This document shows positions 7,923 through 15,815 of a stretch of 64,000 nt of DNA, piece after piece. The notes under the pieces are model-generated. The model saw only the letters and a list, made by a program, of their open reading frames with translations. It had not been told where the DNA came from and searched no databases. This stretch comes from Saprospiraceae bacterium (GTDB lineage: Bacteria > Bacteroidota > Bacteroidia > Chitinophagales > Saprospiraceae): NCBI GenBank assembly GCA_016787525.1, contig JAEUUP010000003.1, positions 1 to 64,000 on the forward strand. The letters are read 5' to 3'. The translations under genes were made by a program, and so were the position numbers. Every line of letters begins with the position of its first letter. Within the stretch, counting starts at the first letter, position 1.

Positions 7923-9362
7923 ATGAAACATAAAAGAGCCATAATTTGGTTTCGCAACGACCTAAGGCTGCACGACAATGAGGCACTGGTAGAAGCATTG
8001 CGCAATGCCGACGAAATAATCCCGATTTACGTCATTGATGAACGTGTTTTTGGTGGTAAAACCTCGTTTGGTTTTCCGAAAATGGGAAAATTTAGGCAAC
8101 GTTTTATCTTTGAAAGCCTCGAAAACCTGCGTCAAAACTTGCGTCAATTAGGTTCTGAATTATATGTCAGAATAGGCAAACCCGAAGACGTTGTGTTTGA
8201 GATTGCTCGCCAAGCTAAGTCCTCATGGGTCTATTGTAATCGCGAACGCACCGATGAAGAGGTAAGGATTCAAGACCAATTGGAGCAAAAACTATGGTCA
8301 ATTGGTCAAGAATTGCGGTTTTGTCGCGGAAAAATGCTTTATCATACAGCAGATTTGCCCTTTCCTGTCAATCATACGCCCGAAACTTTTTCGCAATATC
8401 GAAAGGAAGTTGAACGCATCACACCGATTAGAGAGCCTTTCGCTACCCCTCAGTATTTGCCCCAAACAAGTTTTGATTTGGCTGTCGGCGACATACCGAC
8501 ACTGTCAACCTTTGGGTTTAGTGATTTTGAACATGATGAACGTGCCGTACTGCCTTTCAAAGGTGGAGAAACGGAGGGATTGAAGCGATTGAAATACTAC
8601 TTATGGGATTCCGATTTGGTCAAAACCTACGAAGAAACCCGAAATGGTCTGATAGGCGGTGATTATTCTTCAAAATTTTCAGCCTATCTATCCACAGGCT
8701 GCTTATCGCCTAAAATGATTTACCATGAATTGAAAAAATATGAATCGGCACGCGGCGACAATCGCTCGACCTATTGGTTGTTTTTTGAATTGTTGTGGCG
8801 TGATTATTTTCGCCTGATTGGCAAAAAACACGAAAAATCCATTTTCAAATTAGGCGGCATAACGGGCAAACCCGATAAAAAATGGCGTGCAGACGAACGC
8901 GTGTTCAATATTTGGGCAGAAGGCAAAACAGGTATCCCATTCATAGATGCCAATATGCGGGAGTTGAATACGACAGGATTTATGTCTAATCGTGGACGAC
9001 AAAACGTAGCCAGTTTTCTCATCAAAGATTTGAATATCAATTGGTTGATGGGGGCAGAATGGTTTGAAAGTCAATTGATTGACTACGACCCTTGCAGCAA
9101 TTATGTAAATTGGATGTACATAGCAGGCGTTGGTAACGATCCACGCGAAGACCGCTATTTCAATATTTTGACGCAAGCCAGCCGCTACGATACGCGAGGA
9201 GATTATGTAAAACTATGGTTGCCAGAGCTACAAAAAGTATCTGTTGAAAAAATTCATCGCCCCGATATGTTGACGGAAGAAGAACAAATGTCTTGCTGCT
9301 TAAAATTGGGTGTCAACTACCCCAAAGCAATGATTTCGTCATCGAAATGGCTTAAATTCTAA
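7923..9362 (+). CDS. DASH-type cryptochrome/photolyase
   Basis: A 479-residue flavoprotein of the photolyase/cryptochrome family. The N-terminal Rossmann-like antenna domain begins AIIWFRNDLRLHDNEAL. The FAD-binding region carries STYWLFFELLWRDYFR, TGFMSNRGRQNVASFL, DYDPCSNYVNWMYIAGVGND and REDRYFNI, the pattern of the DASH subfamily, whose members repair cyclobutane dimers in single-stranded DNA or sense light using FAD and MTHF. Length fits DASH proteins without a C-terminal extension. It is a single gene, divergent from arfB, with no evident operon partner. One 10-mer copy encodes TPQY in the linker between the two domains, and a one-mismatch copy lies in the upstream gap near 7823. Confidence 0.93.
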   Translation: MKHKRAIIWFRNDLRLHDNEALVEALRNADEIIPIYVIDERVFGGKTSFGFPKMGKFRQRFIFESLENLRQNLRQLGSELYVRIGKPEDVVFEIARQAKSSWVYCNRERTDEEVRIQDQLEQKLWSIGQELRFCRGKMLYHTADLPFPVNHTPETFSQYRKEVERITPIREPFATPQYLPQTSFDLAVGDIPTLSTFGFSDFEHDERAVLPFKGGETEGLKRLKYYLWDSDLVKTYEETRNGLIGGDYSSKFSAYLSTGCLSPKMIYHELKKYESARGDNRSTYWLFFELLWRDYFRLIGKKHEKSIFKLGGITGKPDKKWRADERVFNIWAEGKTGIPFIDANMRELNTTGFMSNRGRQNVASFLIKDLNINWLMGAEWFESQLIDYDPCSNYVNWMYIAGVGNDPREDRYFNILTQASRYDTRGDYVKLWLPELQKVSVEKIHRPDMLTEEEQMSCCLKLGVNYPKAMISSSKWLKF

Positions 9363-9401
9363 CTTTCAGAAAAAAATGAAAGTTTTGAAACCATACTTTT
9401 G

Positions 9402-9409
9402 TAACTTTG
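9402..9409 (+). promoter_or_regulatory. Candidate -7 box (TAACTTTG) for mqnC
   Basis: TAACTTTG fits the Bacteroidota -7 consensus TAnnTTTG and lies 72 bases before the mqnC start. No -33 element at the usual spacing is obvious. The leader contains a small CTCC-GAAA-GGAG hairpin near 9428-9440. Confidence 0.45.
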
Positions 9410-9481
9410 TTTCCTCAATGTACTCCCTCTCCGAAAGGAGTTCTTTGAACAGTATAATTCGTAAAAAATCAAAAATCTTCT

Positions 9482-10624
9482 ATGGAAATAGCTCATTTGC
9501 TCGATAGAGCCTTGCGTTTTGAACATTTGACTGCCGAAGAAGGCGTTTTTTTATTTGAAAATGCACCGACAACAGAACTTATGTATGTGGCAAATCGGTT
9601 GCGACAAATACAAGTACCTAACAATAAAGTGACTTGGATTATTGACCGCAATTCCAATACAACCAATGTTTGCAATGCCAATTGCAAATTTTGTAATTTT
9701 TATCGTCGTCCGAATCATCCAGAATCTTATATCACAACAATTGAAGAGTATAAAACAAAAATTGAAGAAACTTTCCAATTTGGTGGTGAGCAACTTCTAT
9801 TGCAAGGCGGTCATCATCCCGATTTAGGCTTAGCGTACTATGTAGATTTATTCAAAACCTTGAAACAGCTTTATCCAAAGCTCAAACTCCATGCACTCGG
9901 ACCTCCTGAAATTGCACATATCACTAAGCTTGAAAAGTCAACGCATTATGAAGTTTTGAAAGCCTTAAAAGAGGCGGGATTGGACTCTTTACCCGGAGCT
10001 GGAGCAGAAATTTTGGACGACAGAGTTCGTCGTCTGATCTCAAAAGGCAAATGTGGTGCAGAAGAATGGCTCGAAGTGATGCGCCAAGCACATCAATTGC
10101 GGCTGACGACTTCTGCAACTATGATGTTTGGACATATCGAAACCAATTTGGAACGCTTCCAACATCTTGTAAAAATGCGCGATGTGCAAGCGCAAAAACC
10201 TGCTGATGCAAAAGGGTTTTTAGCTTTCATTCCATGGCCTTTTATGGATGAAGGCACATTGTTGAAAAAGCTAAAACGTGCGCGAAATACTGTTTCAGGC
10301 GATGAATATGTGCGAATGATTGCTATGAGTCGCATCATGTTGCCCAATGTCATCAATATTCAAGCCTCTTGGTTGACTGTTGGAAAGCAGGTAGCACAGG
10401 TCTGTTTGCACGCTGGAGCTAATGATTTTGGCTCGATTATGATTGAAGAGAACGTGGTTTCTGCGGCGGGTGCTGCTTTTCGTTTCACAGCAGATGGCAT
10501 CCAACAAGCCATTAAAGATGCTGGATTTGAGCCTCAATTGCGAAATCAACAATATGAATACAGAGAATTGCCGCAAAACATCGTTCAACAAAAGTTAGAT
10601 TATGCAACGATGATTGTGGACTAA
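9482..10624 (+). CDS. mqnC: Cyclic dehypoxanthinyl futalosine synthase MqnC (radical SAM)
   Basis: A 380-residue radical SAM enzyme that cyclises dehypoxanthinyl futalosine in the futalosine route to menaquinone. The cluster-binding motif is Cys64-x3-Cys68-x2-Cys71 (NVCNANCKFCNFYR). VTWIIDRNSNTTNVC upstream of it and LPGAGAEILDDRVR downstream are typical of MqnC, as is FIPWPFMDEGT; related MqnE differs in these stretches, so MqnC is preferred. Length is normal. It is a single gene with its own candidate promoter. It contains no iterated 10-mer, but a copy lies 10 bases past its stop, before a strong bidirectional hairpin. Confidence 0.92.
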   Translation: MEIAHLLDRALRFEHLTAEEGVFLFENAPTTELMYVANRLRQIQVPNNKVTWIIDRNSNTTNVCNANCKFCNFYRRPNHPESYITTIEEYKTKIEETFQFGGEQLLLQGGHHPDLGLAYYVDLFKTLKQLYPKLKLHALGPPEIAHITKLEKSTHYEVLKALKEAGLDSLPGAGAEILDDRVRRLISKGKCGAEEWLEVMRQAHQLRLTTSATMMFGHIETNLERFQHLVKMRDVQAQKPADAKGFLAFIPWPFMDEGTLLKKLKRARNTVSGDEYVRMIAMSRIMLPNVINIQASWLTVGKQVAQVCLHAGANDFGSIMIEENVVSAAGAAFRFTADGIQQAIKDAGFEPQLRNQQYEYRELPQNIVQQKLDYATMIVD

Positions 10625-10658
10625 GTGTAGAAATACTGAGGGGTATGGATGGTATCGA

Positions 10659-10707
10659 TTTATTGAAGCTGTAGGAAGACTCAAACACTTTCTACAACTT
10701 CAATAAA
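10659..10707. terminator. Bidirectional terminator between mqnC and the biotin carrier gene
   Basis: Imperfect 20-bp arms at 10659-10678 and 10688-10707 (TTTATTGAAG paired with CTTCAATAAA at the outer end) with a 9-base loop. It lies between two converging genes. Confidence 0.7.
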
Positions 10708-10722
10708 TTGAAAATTAATAGA

Positions 10723-11208
10723 TTAAACCATCTCTATCATTAACAAGCCTTTGTCAACAGCTTGCCCTTTCGTCACATAAATGGCTTTTACGACACCATC
10801 ACCAGCCGCTTTGATGACGTTTTCCATTTTCATGGCTTCCAATATCAAGACTTTATCGCCTTTTGTCACCGTTTGCCCAACCTCTACGGCAACCTCTAAA
10901 ACCAAACCTGGCATAGGAGCTTTTATATCGCCTACTTTTTGTGAAGCACCTACTTTCATACCCAATTGGTCAATCAGCCTGTCATAGACATCGTTGATTT
11001 TGGCGGTGTGAATATTGCCATTGATTTTAAAAATAAAAGTCTTAGTTTTGTAGTCAACAGACTGAATGTCAACCTTATAAGCCGTTTGGTTTTTCAAAAT
11101 ATGAAAGCCATCTTCTTTATAACCGATGATGTCCAATTCACGTGCTTCCTGCGGCGTGATTTCTAAATTTTTATTGTTGACAGTAACTTGGAATGGCTGA
11201 TTTGTCAT
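10723..11208 (-). CDS. Biotin carboxyl carrier protein
   Basis: A 161-residue biotinyl-domain protein, probably the carrier subunit of an acyl-CoA carboxylase. The C-terminal 70 residues are the biotinyl domain: APMPGLVLEV, then the acceptor motif EAMKM with Lys127 as predicted biotin attachment site, then a Gly- and Val-rich half-barrel. The open frame runs back to 11292, but the ATG at 11208 (MTNQPFQVTV) is preferred because the upstream residues look non-coding and would overlap the start of the divergent phosphodiesterase gene. The N-terminal 85 residues resemble the linker domain of split carboxylases. The carboxylase and transferase subunits are not in the window. Confidence 0.88.
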   Translation of the reverse strand: MTNQPFQVTVNNKNLEITPQEARELDIIGYKEDGFHILKNQTAYKVDIQSVDYKTKTFIFKINGNIHTAKINDVYDRLIDQLGMKVGASQKVGDIKAPMPGLVLEVAVEVGQTVTKGDKVLILEAMKMENVIKAAGDGVVKAIYVTKGQAVDKGLLMIEMV

Positions 11209-11290
11209 TTTTAATCTGGATTTTACGAATTTGGATAAAGGTTTGACGCAAATATATAGATTTCTATATGTATTCAAAAAATAAACGGTC

Positions 11291-12118
11291 ATGATTTTTC
11301 AAAAAACTTTTCATGTGCAAGGACACAGAGGCGCACGTGGGTTGTTGCCCGAAAATACAATTGAGTCTTGTTGTCGAGCCGTTGAGTGCGGTGTTGCAGG
11401 TTTGGAAATTGATATTGTGGTATCGAAAGATGGGCAAATTGTCGTGTCGCATGAGCCTTGGATGTCGGCTTCGATGTGTTCTTTTCCTGACGGAAATGCC
11501 GTCAATACTGAGGGAGTGCTTTTGAAGAATCTAACTATTGCAGAAATTCAGCAATACGATTGTGGTGGCCGCGGTAATCCTCGTTTTCCAACACAAGATA
11601 AAATAAAGTGTTACAAACCAACGCTTTATGAACTTGTTTTGGCTGTTCATACGTTTTGCGAAAGCAAACAATTGACTCGCCCATTTTGGAATATCGAAGT
11701 TAAAAGTCATCCGAAATGGTATGGTCGGCTTGTGCCGCCGCCACCTATTTTTGTTCGATTGTTGAAAAAAGACTTAGACAATTTAGGCTTATTGAGGGAT
11801 TTGTCCAGCTTTTACATTTCTTCTTTCGACCTGCATATTTTGAGAGAAATGAAAAAAATTACCCCCTCAGTACATTTGGCTTTTTTAACTGAAAATAGGT
11901 TGAGTTTTGAAAAAAACATGCGTAATCTTGGTTTTCTACCTACTTTTTACAGCCCATACTATAAGTTTTTGACTACAAAAACGATTGAAAAGGCACACAA
12001 AAAAGGCGTAAAAGTCGTGACGTGGACAGTGAATGATGTGAAAAAGGCAGATATGCTGAAAAGGTGGCAACTGGATGGTTTAATTACAGATTTTCCAAAT
12101 CTTTTGTCTTCTTTTTAA
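11291..12118 (+). CDS. Glycerophosphodiester phosphodiesterase (GlpQ/UgpQ family)
   Basis: A 275-residue GDPD-family enzyme predicted to hydrolyse glycerophosphodiesters to glycerol 3-phosphate and an alcohol. The family signature opens the protein: VQGHRGARGLLPENTIESC, with the catalytic His in HRGARG and the Glu of PENT. ECGVAGLEIDIVVSKDGQIV carries the metal-binding Glu and Asp, and VSHEP the second His. The C-terminal VKVVTWTVND and GLITDFP close the barrel as in the family. No signal peptide is seen, so it is probably cytoplasmic. Its last 35 bases overlap the end of the converging pseudouridine synthase gene. It carries one exact 10-mer (TPSV) and one variant (11506). Confidence 0.9.
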   Translation: MIFQKTFHVQGHRGARGLLPENTIESCCRAVECGVAGLEIDIVVSKDGQIVVSHEPWMSASMCSFPDGNAVNTEGVLLKNLTIAEIQQYDCGGRGNPRFPTQDKIKCYKPTLYELVLAVHTFCESKQLTRPFWNIEVKSHPKWYGRLVPPPPIFVRLLKKDLDNLGLLRDLSSFYISSFDLHILREMKKITPSVHLAFLTENRLSFEKNMRNLGFLPTFYSPYYKFLTTKTIEKAHKKGVKVVTWTVNDVKKADMLKRWQLDGLITDFPNLLSSF

Positions 12119-12722
12119 GCCCTAATTGCTCGTAAACAAACTCGCGGTCCAGTTCCAAAACTTCATTGGGTTGCAAATCACCAAGGGACAAATTTGCAAT
12201 TTTGACTCGAATCAAACGCAAACAAGGGTGTTCTATCTTTGCACACATGCGACGCACTTGACGGTATTTGCCTTCAATTAACTTCACTTCAAGCCAAGTC
12301 ATCGGTTTCCAAGCCTGTGGCATGGGCGGAGGTATGCGTTCCCAAACGTCATTTCCATTAAAAAAAATTGTCAATTCGCTGACAATTTGGCATTTGCAGG
12401 GCAAGGTGATATGCCGTTTTTTCTCGATTTTTATATCAAGTCCTTTTCTAAACGCATTTAAAGATTCTTCAGTTGGAATGTCTTGCACAAGCGAAAGGTA
12501 AATGCGCTCGTGTGCGAATTGTGGATTGAGAAGTGTGTGATTGAGTTTTCGGTCGTTGGTCAACAACAAAAGACCTTCGCTATCAATATCAAGTCGCCCG
12601 ATGGGATAAACGTCTTTTGGGAAGTCAAAATTAAGGTTTGCCAAAGTCTTTTGCCCTTCTGAGTCGGGGGTAAATTGGCAAATCATATTGAATGGTTTGT
12701 TGGCGATAAAATAACGAAACAT
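12084..12722 (-). CDS. RluE-like 23S rRNA pseudouridine synthase
   Basis: A 212-residue pseudouridine synthase of the RsuA/RluB/RluE family. The catalytic motif GRLDIDSEGLLLLTND is at about residues 42-57 with the Asp nucleophile in RLD. EGKYRQVRRMCAKIEHPCLRL is the second family signature. The N-terminal S4 domain present in RsuA and RluB is missing, so RluE, which modifies 23S rRNA, is the closest type. The 3' end overlaps the GDPD gene on the other strand by 35 bases, a compact convergent pair with no separate terminator. No iterated 10-mer lies inside; one sits just upstream of the start at 12768. Confidence 0.88.
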   Translation of the reverse strand: MFRYFIANKPFNMICQFTPDSEGQKTLANLNFDFPKDVYPIGRLDIDSEGLLLLTNDRKLNHTLLNPQFAHERIYLSLVQDIPTEESLNAFRKGLDIKIEKKRHITLPCKCQIVSELTIFFNGNDVWERIPPPMPQAWKPMTWLEVKLIEGKYRQVRRMCAKIEHPCLRLIRVKIANLSLGDLQPNEVLELDREFVYEQLGLKKKTKDLENL

Positions 12723-12736
12723 GGTTTGTTATTTTA

Positions 12737-12804
12737 GTCATTGGTTGATTAGTCATCGGTCAATATACCCCTCAGTACATGACAAATAACCATCAACCAA
12801 TGAC
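12737..12804. repeat. Inverted repeat with iterated 10-mer between its arms
   Basis: The arms GTCATTGGTTGAT (12737-12749) and ATCAACCAATGAC (12792-12804) are perfect complements. The 42-base interior contains an exact CCCCTCAGTA at 12768. This is the same repeat family as 3903-3968 and could act as terminator for the unknown gene that ends at 12821. Confidence 0.75.
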
Positions 12805-12820
12805 CAATCAATGAATCAAA

Positions 12821-14212
12821 TTAAGCATCGGTCGCTTTGCGTTTGCGACGCGTTTTGAACATTTCTACTATTTCTTTCTCTTTCAAAAAGTGCCAACTTT
12901 CAAAATAGCCTGTAACAAAACGCTTGACATCTTGATACTCTTTAGCACGTTTATCAATAAACCTCACTAAACATTTTTTCACATAAACCAATGAAATATC
13001 TCGCAAATTCTGATTGAAATGCTCATTTTCAAAGATACGCATATAAGCTGCAAAAGTTTTTGAAATCTCAAAATAATGTGGGTACTCTCGTACAGTCAAA
13101 TTGGTGATATAGCGGTGCAGATAGCCATAAATTAAACGACGTACACATTCATTAACCGTTGACAAGCCTTCGTGATTGTCATAGAAATGTTTGACAACTT
13201 GCATAACATCTTCATTTGTATAGCCTTGTGAATGTATTACATCAGCTATACGATAATACTCAGACACATCGTCTTTGATGTTTCTATCAATCATCGTCGA
13301 AGCTTTCATTTCTGCTTTTGAATCTAAGTCGAACGCCGCTTCTTGCATTTCGTTGATGAAAGAGAGGTATTTTTCTGTAAATTCAGGTATCTCTTGACGC
13401 AATTTATTGAAAATAACCGTCAACTCTTGTGTATCTTCTGGCGACAAATTGAAGAAATTCATGGCAATACACATCAATTGAATGTGTTCAGTTGTGCCGT
13501 GTAAAGACTCATTTTTCACAGAAGCCACGATGAACGGCAACAAGCTCTCGTTATTGAGACGGTTTCCAATGCGGTACATCAAGAAGTTTTTCAACTCTGG
13601 ATATTCCACTTTCAATTCTGAAAATGTACTTGGGAAATCGGCTGTCAAGTAATTATCTTTTGCAAACTGCGCTTTGTAGCGAGTATAACCAATCTTACGC
13701 TCATGCAGCTCGCGGAACTTGTCTAATTTATTGCTTTGCAAATAGTAACGCAAGCGTTTATTTGCAATATCATTAATTAAGTCCGTAATCCAAATATCGC
13801 TTGACAAAGCAAAACCCATCTGAACCGACTGACCGATACGTTTTTTGATAAACTCGAAATTCGATGATTCCAAAATAGCCAAAAGAATTCCTTTGAAGTG
13901 ATTTTGAGGACGGACATATTTTACTTGGCTGTTCAACTGCCCCCTCAGTACCGAGAAACCCAAAATACGTTGAAGAAACAAACCTTCAAAATACGGATTG
14001 AGCAAAATACCCTCCAATGAAATTAACTGCAAAGGGTCGTTAGCAGCTACTTCAGCATAAATTTTGGAAATACGTGGCTCATAAATATCACACAATACTT
14101 TGTACTCGGCTTCTTCTTCTGTTTCCATATAAGCCGCATAAGCATCTGAGTTTTGAATACCTTCTGCAATATCTTGCAAGCGTCCCAGATATTTTTCATC
14201 TAAATCTAACAT
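12821..14212 (-). CDS. Unknown alpha-helical protein
   Basis: A 463-residue protein I do not recognise. The open frame reaches 14293, but the ATG at 14212 (MLDLDEKYLGRL) follows a promoter-like box and a structured leader that would otherwise be translated, so it is preferred. The sequence is acidic at the start (METEEEAEYKVL), predicted largely helical, and ends in a basic tail (MFKTRRKRKATDA). There is no signal peptide or membrane segment, so it is probably cytoplasmic. There is no evident catalytic motif. It lies downstream of rpsP on the same strand with a 182-base gap. One 10-mer copy encodes VLRG near residue 90. It could be a conserved Bacteroidota protein of unknown role. Confidence 0.75.
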   Translation of the reverse strand: MLDLDEKYLGRLQDIAEGIQNSDAYAAYMETEEEAEYKVLCDIYEPRISKIYAEVAANDPLQLISLEGILLNPYFEGLFLQRILGFSVLRGQLNSQVKYVRPQNHFKGILLAILESSNFEFIKKRIGQSVQMGFALSSDIWITDLINDIANKRLRYYLQSNKLDKFRELHERKIGYTRYKAQFAKDNYLTADFPSTFSELKVEYPELKNFLMYRIGNRLNNESLLPFIVASVKNESLHGTTEHIQLMCIAMNFFNLSPEDTQELTVIFNKLRQEIPEFTEKYLSFINEMQEAAFDLDSKAEMKASTMIDRNIKDDVSEYYRIADVIHSQGYTNEDVMQVVKHFYDNHEGLSTVNECVRRLIYGYLHRYITNLTVREYPHYFEISKTFAAYMRIFENEHFNQNLRDISLVYVKKCLVRFIDKRAKEYQDVKRFVTGYFESWHFLKEKEIVEMFKTRRKRKATDA

Positions 14213-14262
14213 GATAGCTTGATTTTTAAGTTTTTCAAAAGGAAAATGGATTCTTAAAGAAT

Positions 14263-14333
14263 ACGAACCTGATGGAACGACAATCGGCTCCATCAGGTTC
14301 GTGTTGCAAATGTATATGTCAGAATAATTCTGA
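14263..14333 (-). promoter_or_regulatory. Promoter, operator-like palindrome and 5' leader hairpin of the 12821 gene
   Basis: On the minus strand: an exact 7-bp palindrome with 1-base spacer (TCAGAAT-A-ATTCTGA, 14319-14333), then a -7 box TACATTTG (14314-14307), then a 14-bp perfect hairpin (14302-14289 with 14276-14263, 12-base loop). Transcription from the box would start close to the hairpin, so the mRNA would carry it at its 5' end, about 50 bases before the ATG at 14212. This suggests regulation of initiation or mRNA stability. The function is inference; the sequence features are direct. Confidence 0.5.
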
Positions 14334-14394
14334 ACGATTATTTAATCGAAATTTTTATCAAAAAGATTCAAAAAACGACTCATCAATCAAAAAA

Positions 14395-14859
14395 TTATTC
14401 TTCAGATGCAGTTTCTTCTGCGGCTGGCACTTCTACAACCTTTTTAGGTTTCGGTGTACCTGAAACAGATTTGTGGAATTCAGCTTTTTTAGCCTGCGTT
14501 TGAGCAACGCGGCTACTGATTGCTTTTTCTTTGCCTTCAATAAAAGCTTCATAACGCTCAGATGCCTGCTCAGATGTGATTGCTCCTTTGTTAACACCAC
14601 GTTGGAGATGCTTACGGTACATAACACCTTTGTAACGAAGAATAGCTGTTACTGTGTCAGTCGGTTGTGCGCCTTTTTGCAACCAAGAGAACGCTGCTTC
14701 GCGGTCCAAATCAATAGTTGCAGGAACTGTCATCGGATTGTAAGTACCGATTTTTTCGATAAAACGACCATCACGTGGAGAGCGGCTGTCAGCGATGACG
14801 ATGTGGTAAAACGGTGCTTTTTTGCGACCGTGTCTTTGCAAACGGATTTTAACTGCCAT
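14395..14859 (-). CDS. rpsP: 30S ribosomal protein S16
   Basis: A 154-residue S16, component of the small ribosomal subunit. The core (about residues 1-85) is standard: [40 protein letters not shown] and [12 protein letters not shown]. The remaining 70 residues form a Lys- and Glu-rich low-complexity tail, roughly doubling the length of E. coli S16 (82 residues); long tails are common in Bacteroidota S16. No rimM or trmD follows it, which differs from the E. coli order. There is no iterated 10-mer in this gene. Confidence 0.96.
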   Translation of the reverse strand: MAVKIRLQRHGRKKAPFYHIVIADSRSPRDGRFIEKIGTYNPMTVPATIDLDREAAFSWLQKGAQPTDTVTAILRYKGVMYRKHLQRGVNKGAITSEQASERYEAFIEGKEKAISSRVAQTQAKKAEFHKSVSGTPKPKKVVEVPAAEETASEE

Positions 14860-14938
14860 TTGAAATATTTGTATAAAAAAGTTAATAAAGACCTAAACAA
14901 TTGGCTGAACCAACATTAGGTTATTTCAAAATTGGGCG

Positions 14939-14946
14939 CAAATTTA
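14939..14946 (-). promoter_or_regulatory. Candidate -7 box (TAAATTTG) for rpsP
   Basis: The minus-strand TAAATTTG at 14946-14939 fits TAnnTTTG and lies 80 bases before the rpsP ATG. A TTTG at 14961-14958 is too close to be a usual -33 element. Confidence 0.4.
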
Positions 14947-15015
14947 GAGCTTTTTAGCAAAGTAGAAAATAAAGTTTCGGATATTTTATGAAAAATCTTT
15001 CTATTCTAAAGTTTT

Positions 15016-15771
15016 TTAATGCTCCATCATCGCTAAGAAGGCTTCTTTACGTCGTCTGGCAATAGGTATTGTATCGCCATTTTCTAAAACGATAAATTCT
15101 CCATCAGAAATTTTCTGTATCTTCCTAACAGACGATACGCGTATGATATGTGATTGGTGAATGCGAAAAAACGATTCTGACGGGTCAAATTCAGAAGTCA
15201 GATAATCAAAGTTCCCTAAGTTTGTGGATACCACTATTCGTTCACCACTAATGGTTTGTATGGTTGTATAATTGCCTGAGGATTCAAGGCGTAATACTTC
15301 TTTTATTGGCAAAAAATACATACCTTCTGTTGTATTAAGCACTAATTTTTCTATCTTTTTATTTTTATTACTTGCTAATAGTGTAGAAATTTGTTGTTGA
15401 AAATCATTTTTTGATTGCCCTTTCTTGATTTTATTAACGACTCGTTTCAAATCATTTACTTCGATAGGTTTCAGTATGTAATCTAACGCGTTGAACTGAA
15501 AAGCTTTGATGGCAAATTGATTGAAGGCTGTCGCAAAAATAATTGAATACTGAGGGGGTGGCAAAGCTGTTAGTACATCGAAACCAGTGCCATCTTTTAA
15601 ATCAATATCTAAAAAAACAGCATCAGGTTGTGTTGTTTTGAGTAGTTCAACAGCTGTTTCGGCACTATTGGCTTCTCCAATAATGCGCCAATCGGGGGCA
15701 AACTCTTTTAGCATTTCGCGGAGCAAAATACGAGCATCCTGTTCATCATCAATGATGCAAACGCTTAACAT
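15016..15771 (-). CDS. LytTR-family response regulator
   Basis: A 251-residue response regulator. The receiver domain spans residues 1-115, with the acidic pair Asp8-Asp9, phospho-acceptor Asp55 in DAVFLDIDLKDGTGF, and Lys in DYILKPIEV. A LytTR DNA-binding domain follows at about 150-250: EVLRLESSGNYTTIQT, SFFRIHQSHIIRVSSV and IPIARRRKEAF. LytTR proteins bind pairs of 9-bp direct repeats spaced by about 10-13 bases. The histidine kinase gene lies 44 bases upstream on the same strand, so the two form an operon. A candidate target pair lies at 18891-18920 upstream of that operon. One 10-mer encodes PPPQY. Confidence 0.93.
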   Translation of the reverse strand: MLSVCIIDDEQDARILLREMLKEFAPDWRIIGEANSAETAVELLKTTQPDAVFLDIDLKDGTGFDVLTALPPPQYSIIFATAFNQFAIKAFQFNALDYILKPIEVNDLKRVVNKIKKGQSKNDFQQQISTLLASNKNKKIEKLVLNTTEGMYFLPIKEVLRLESSGNYTTIQTISGERIVVSTNLGNFDYLTSEFDPSESFFRIHQSHIIRVSSVRKIQKISDGEFIVLENGDTIPIARRRKEAFLAMMEH

Positions 15772-15815
15772 AAATTATTGTTTTTTAAGGTTTTAAAATA
15801 TAGAATTTTAAAAAT

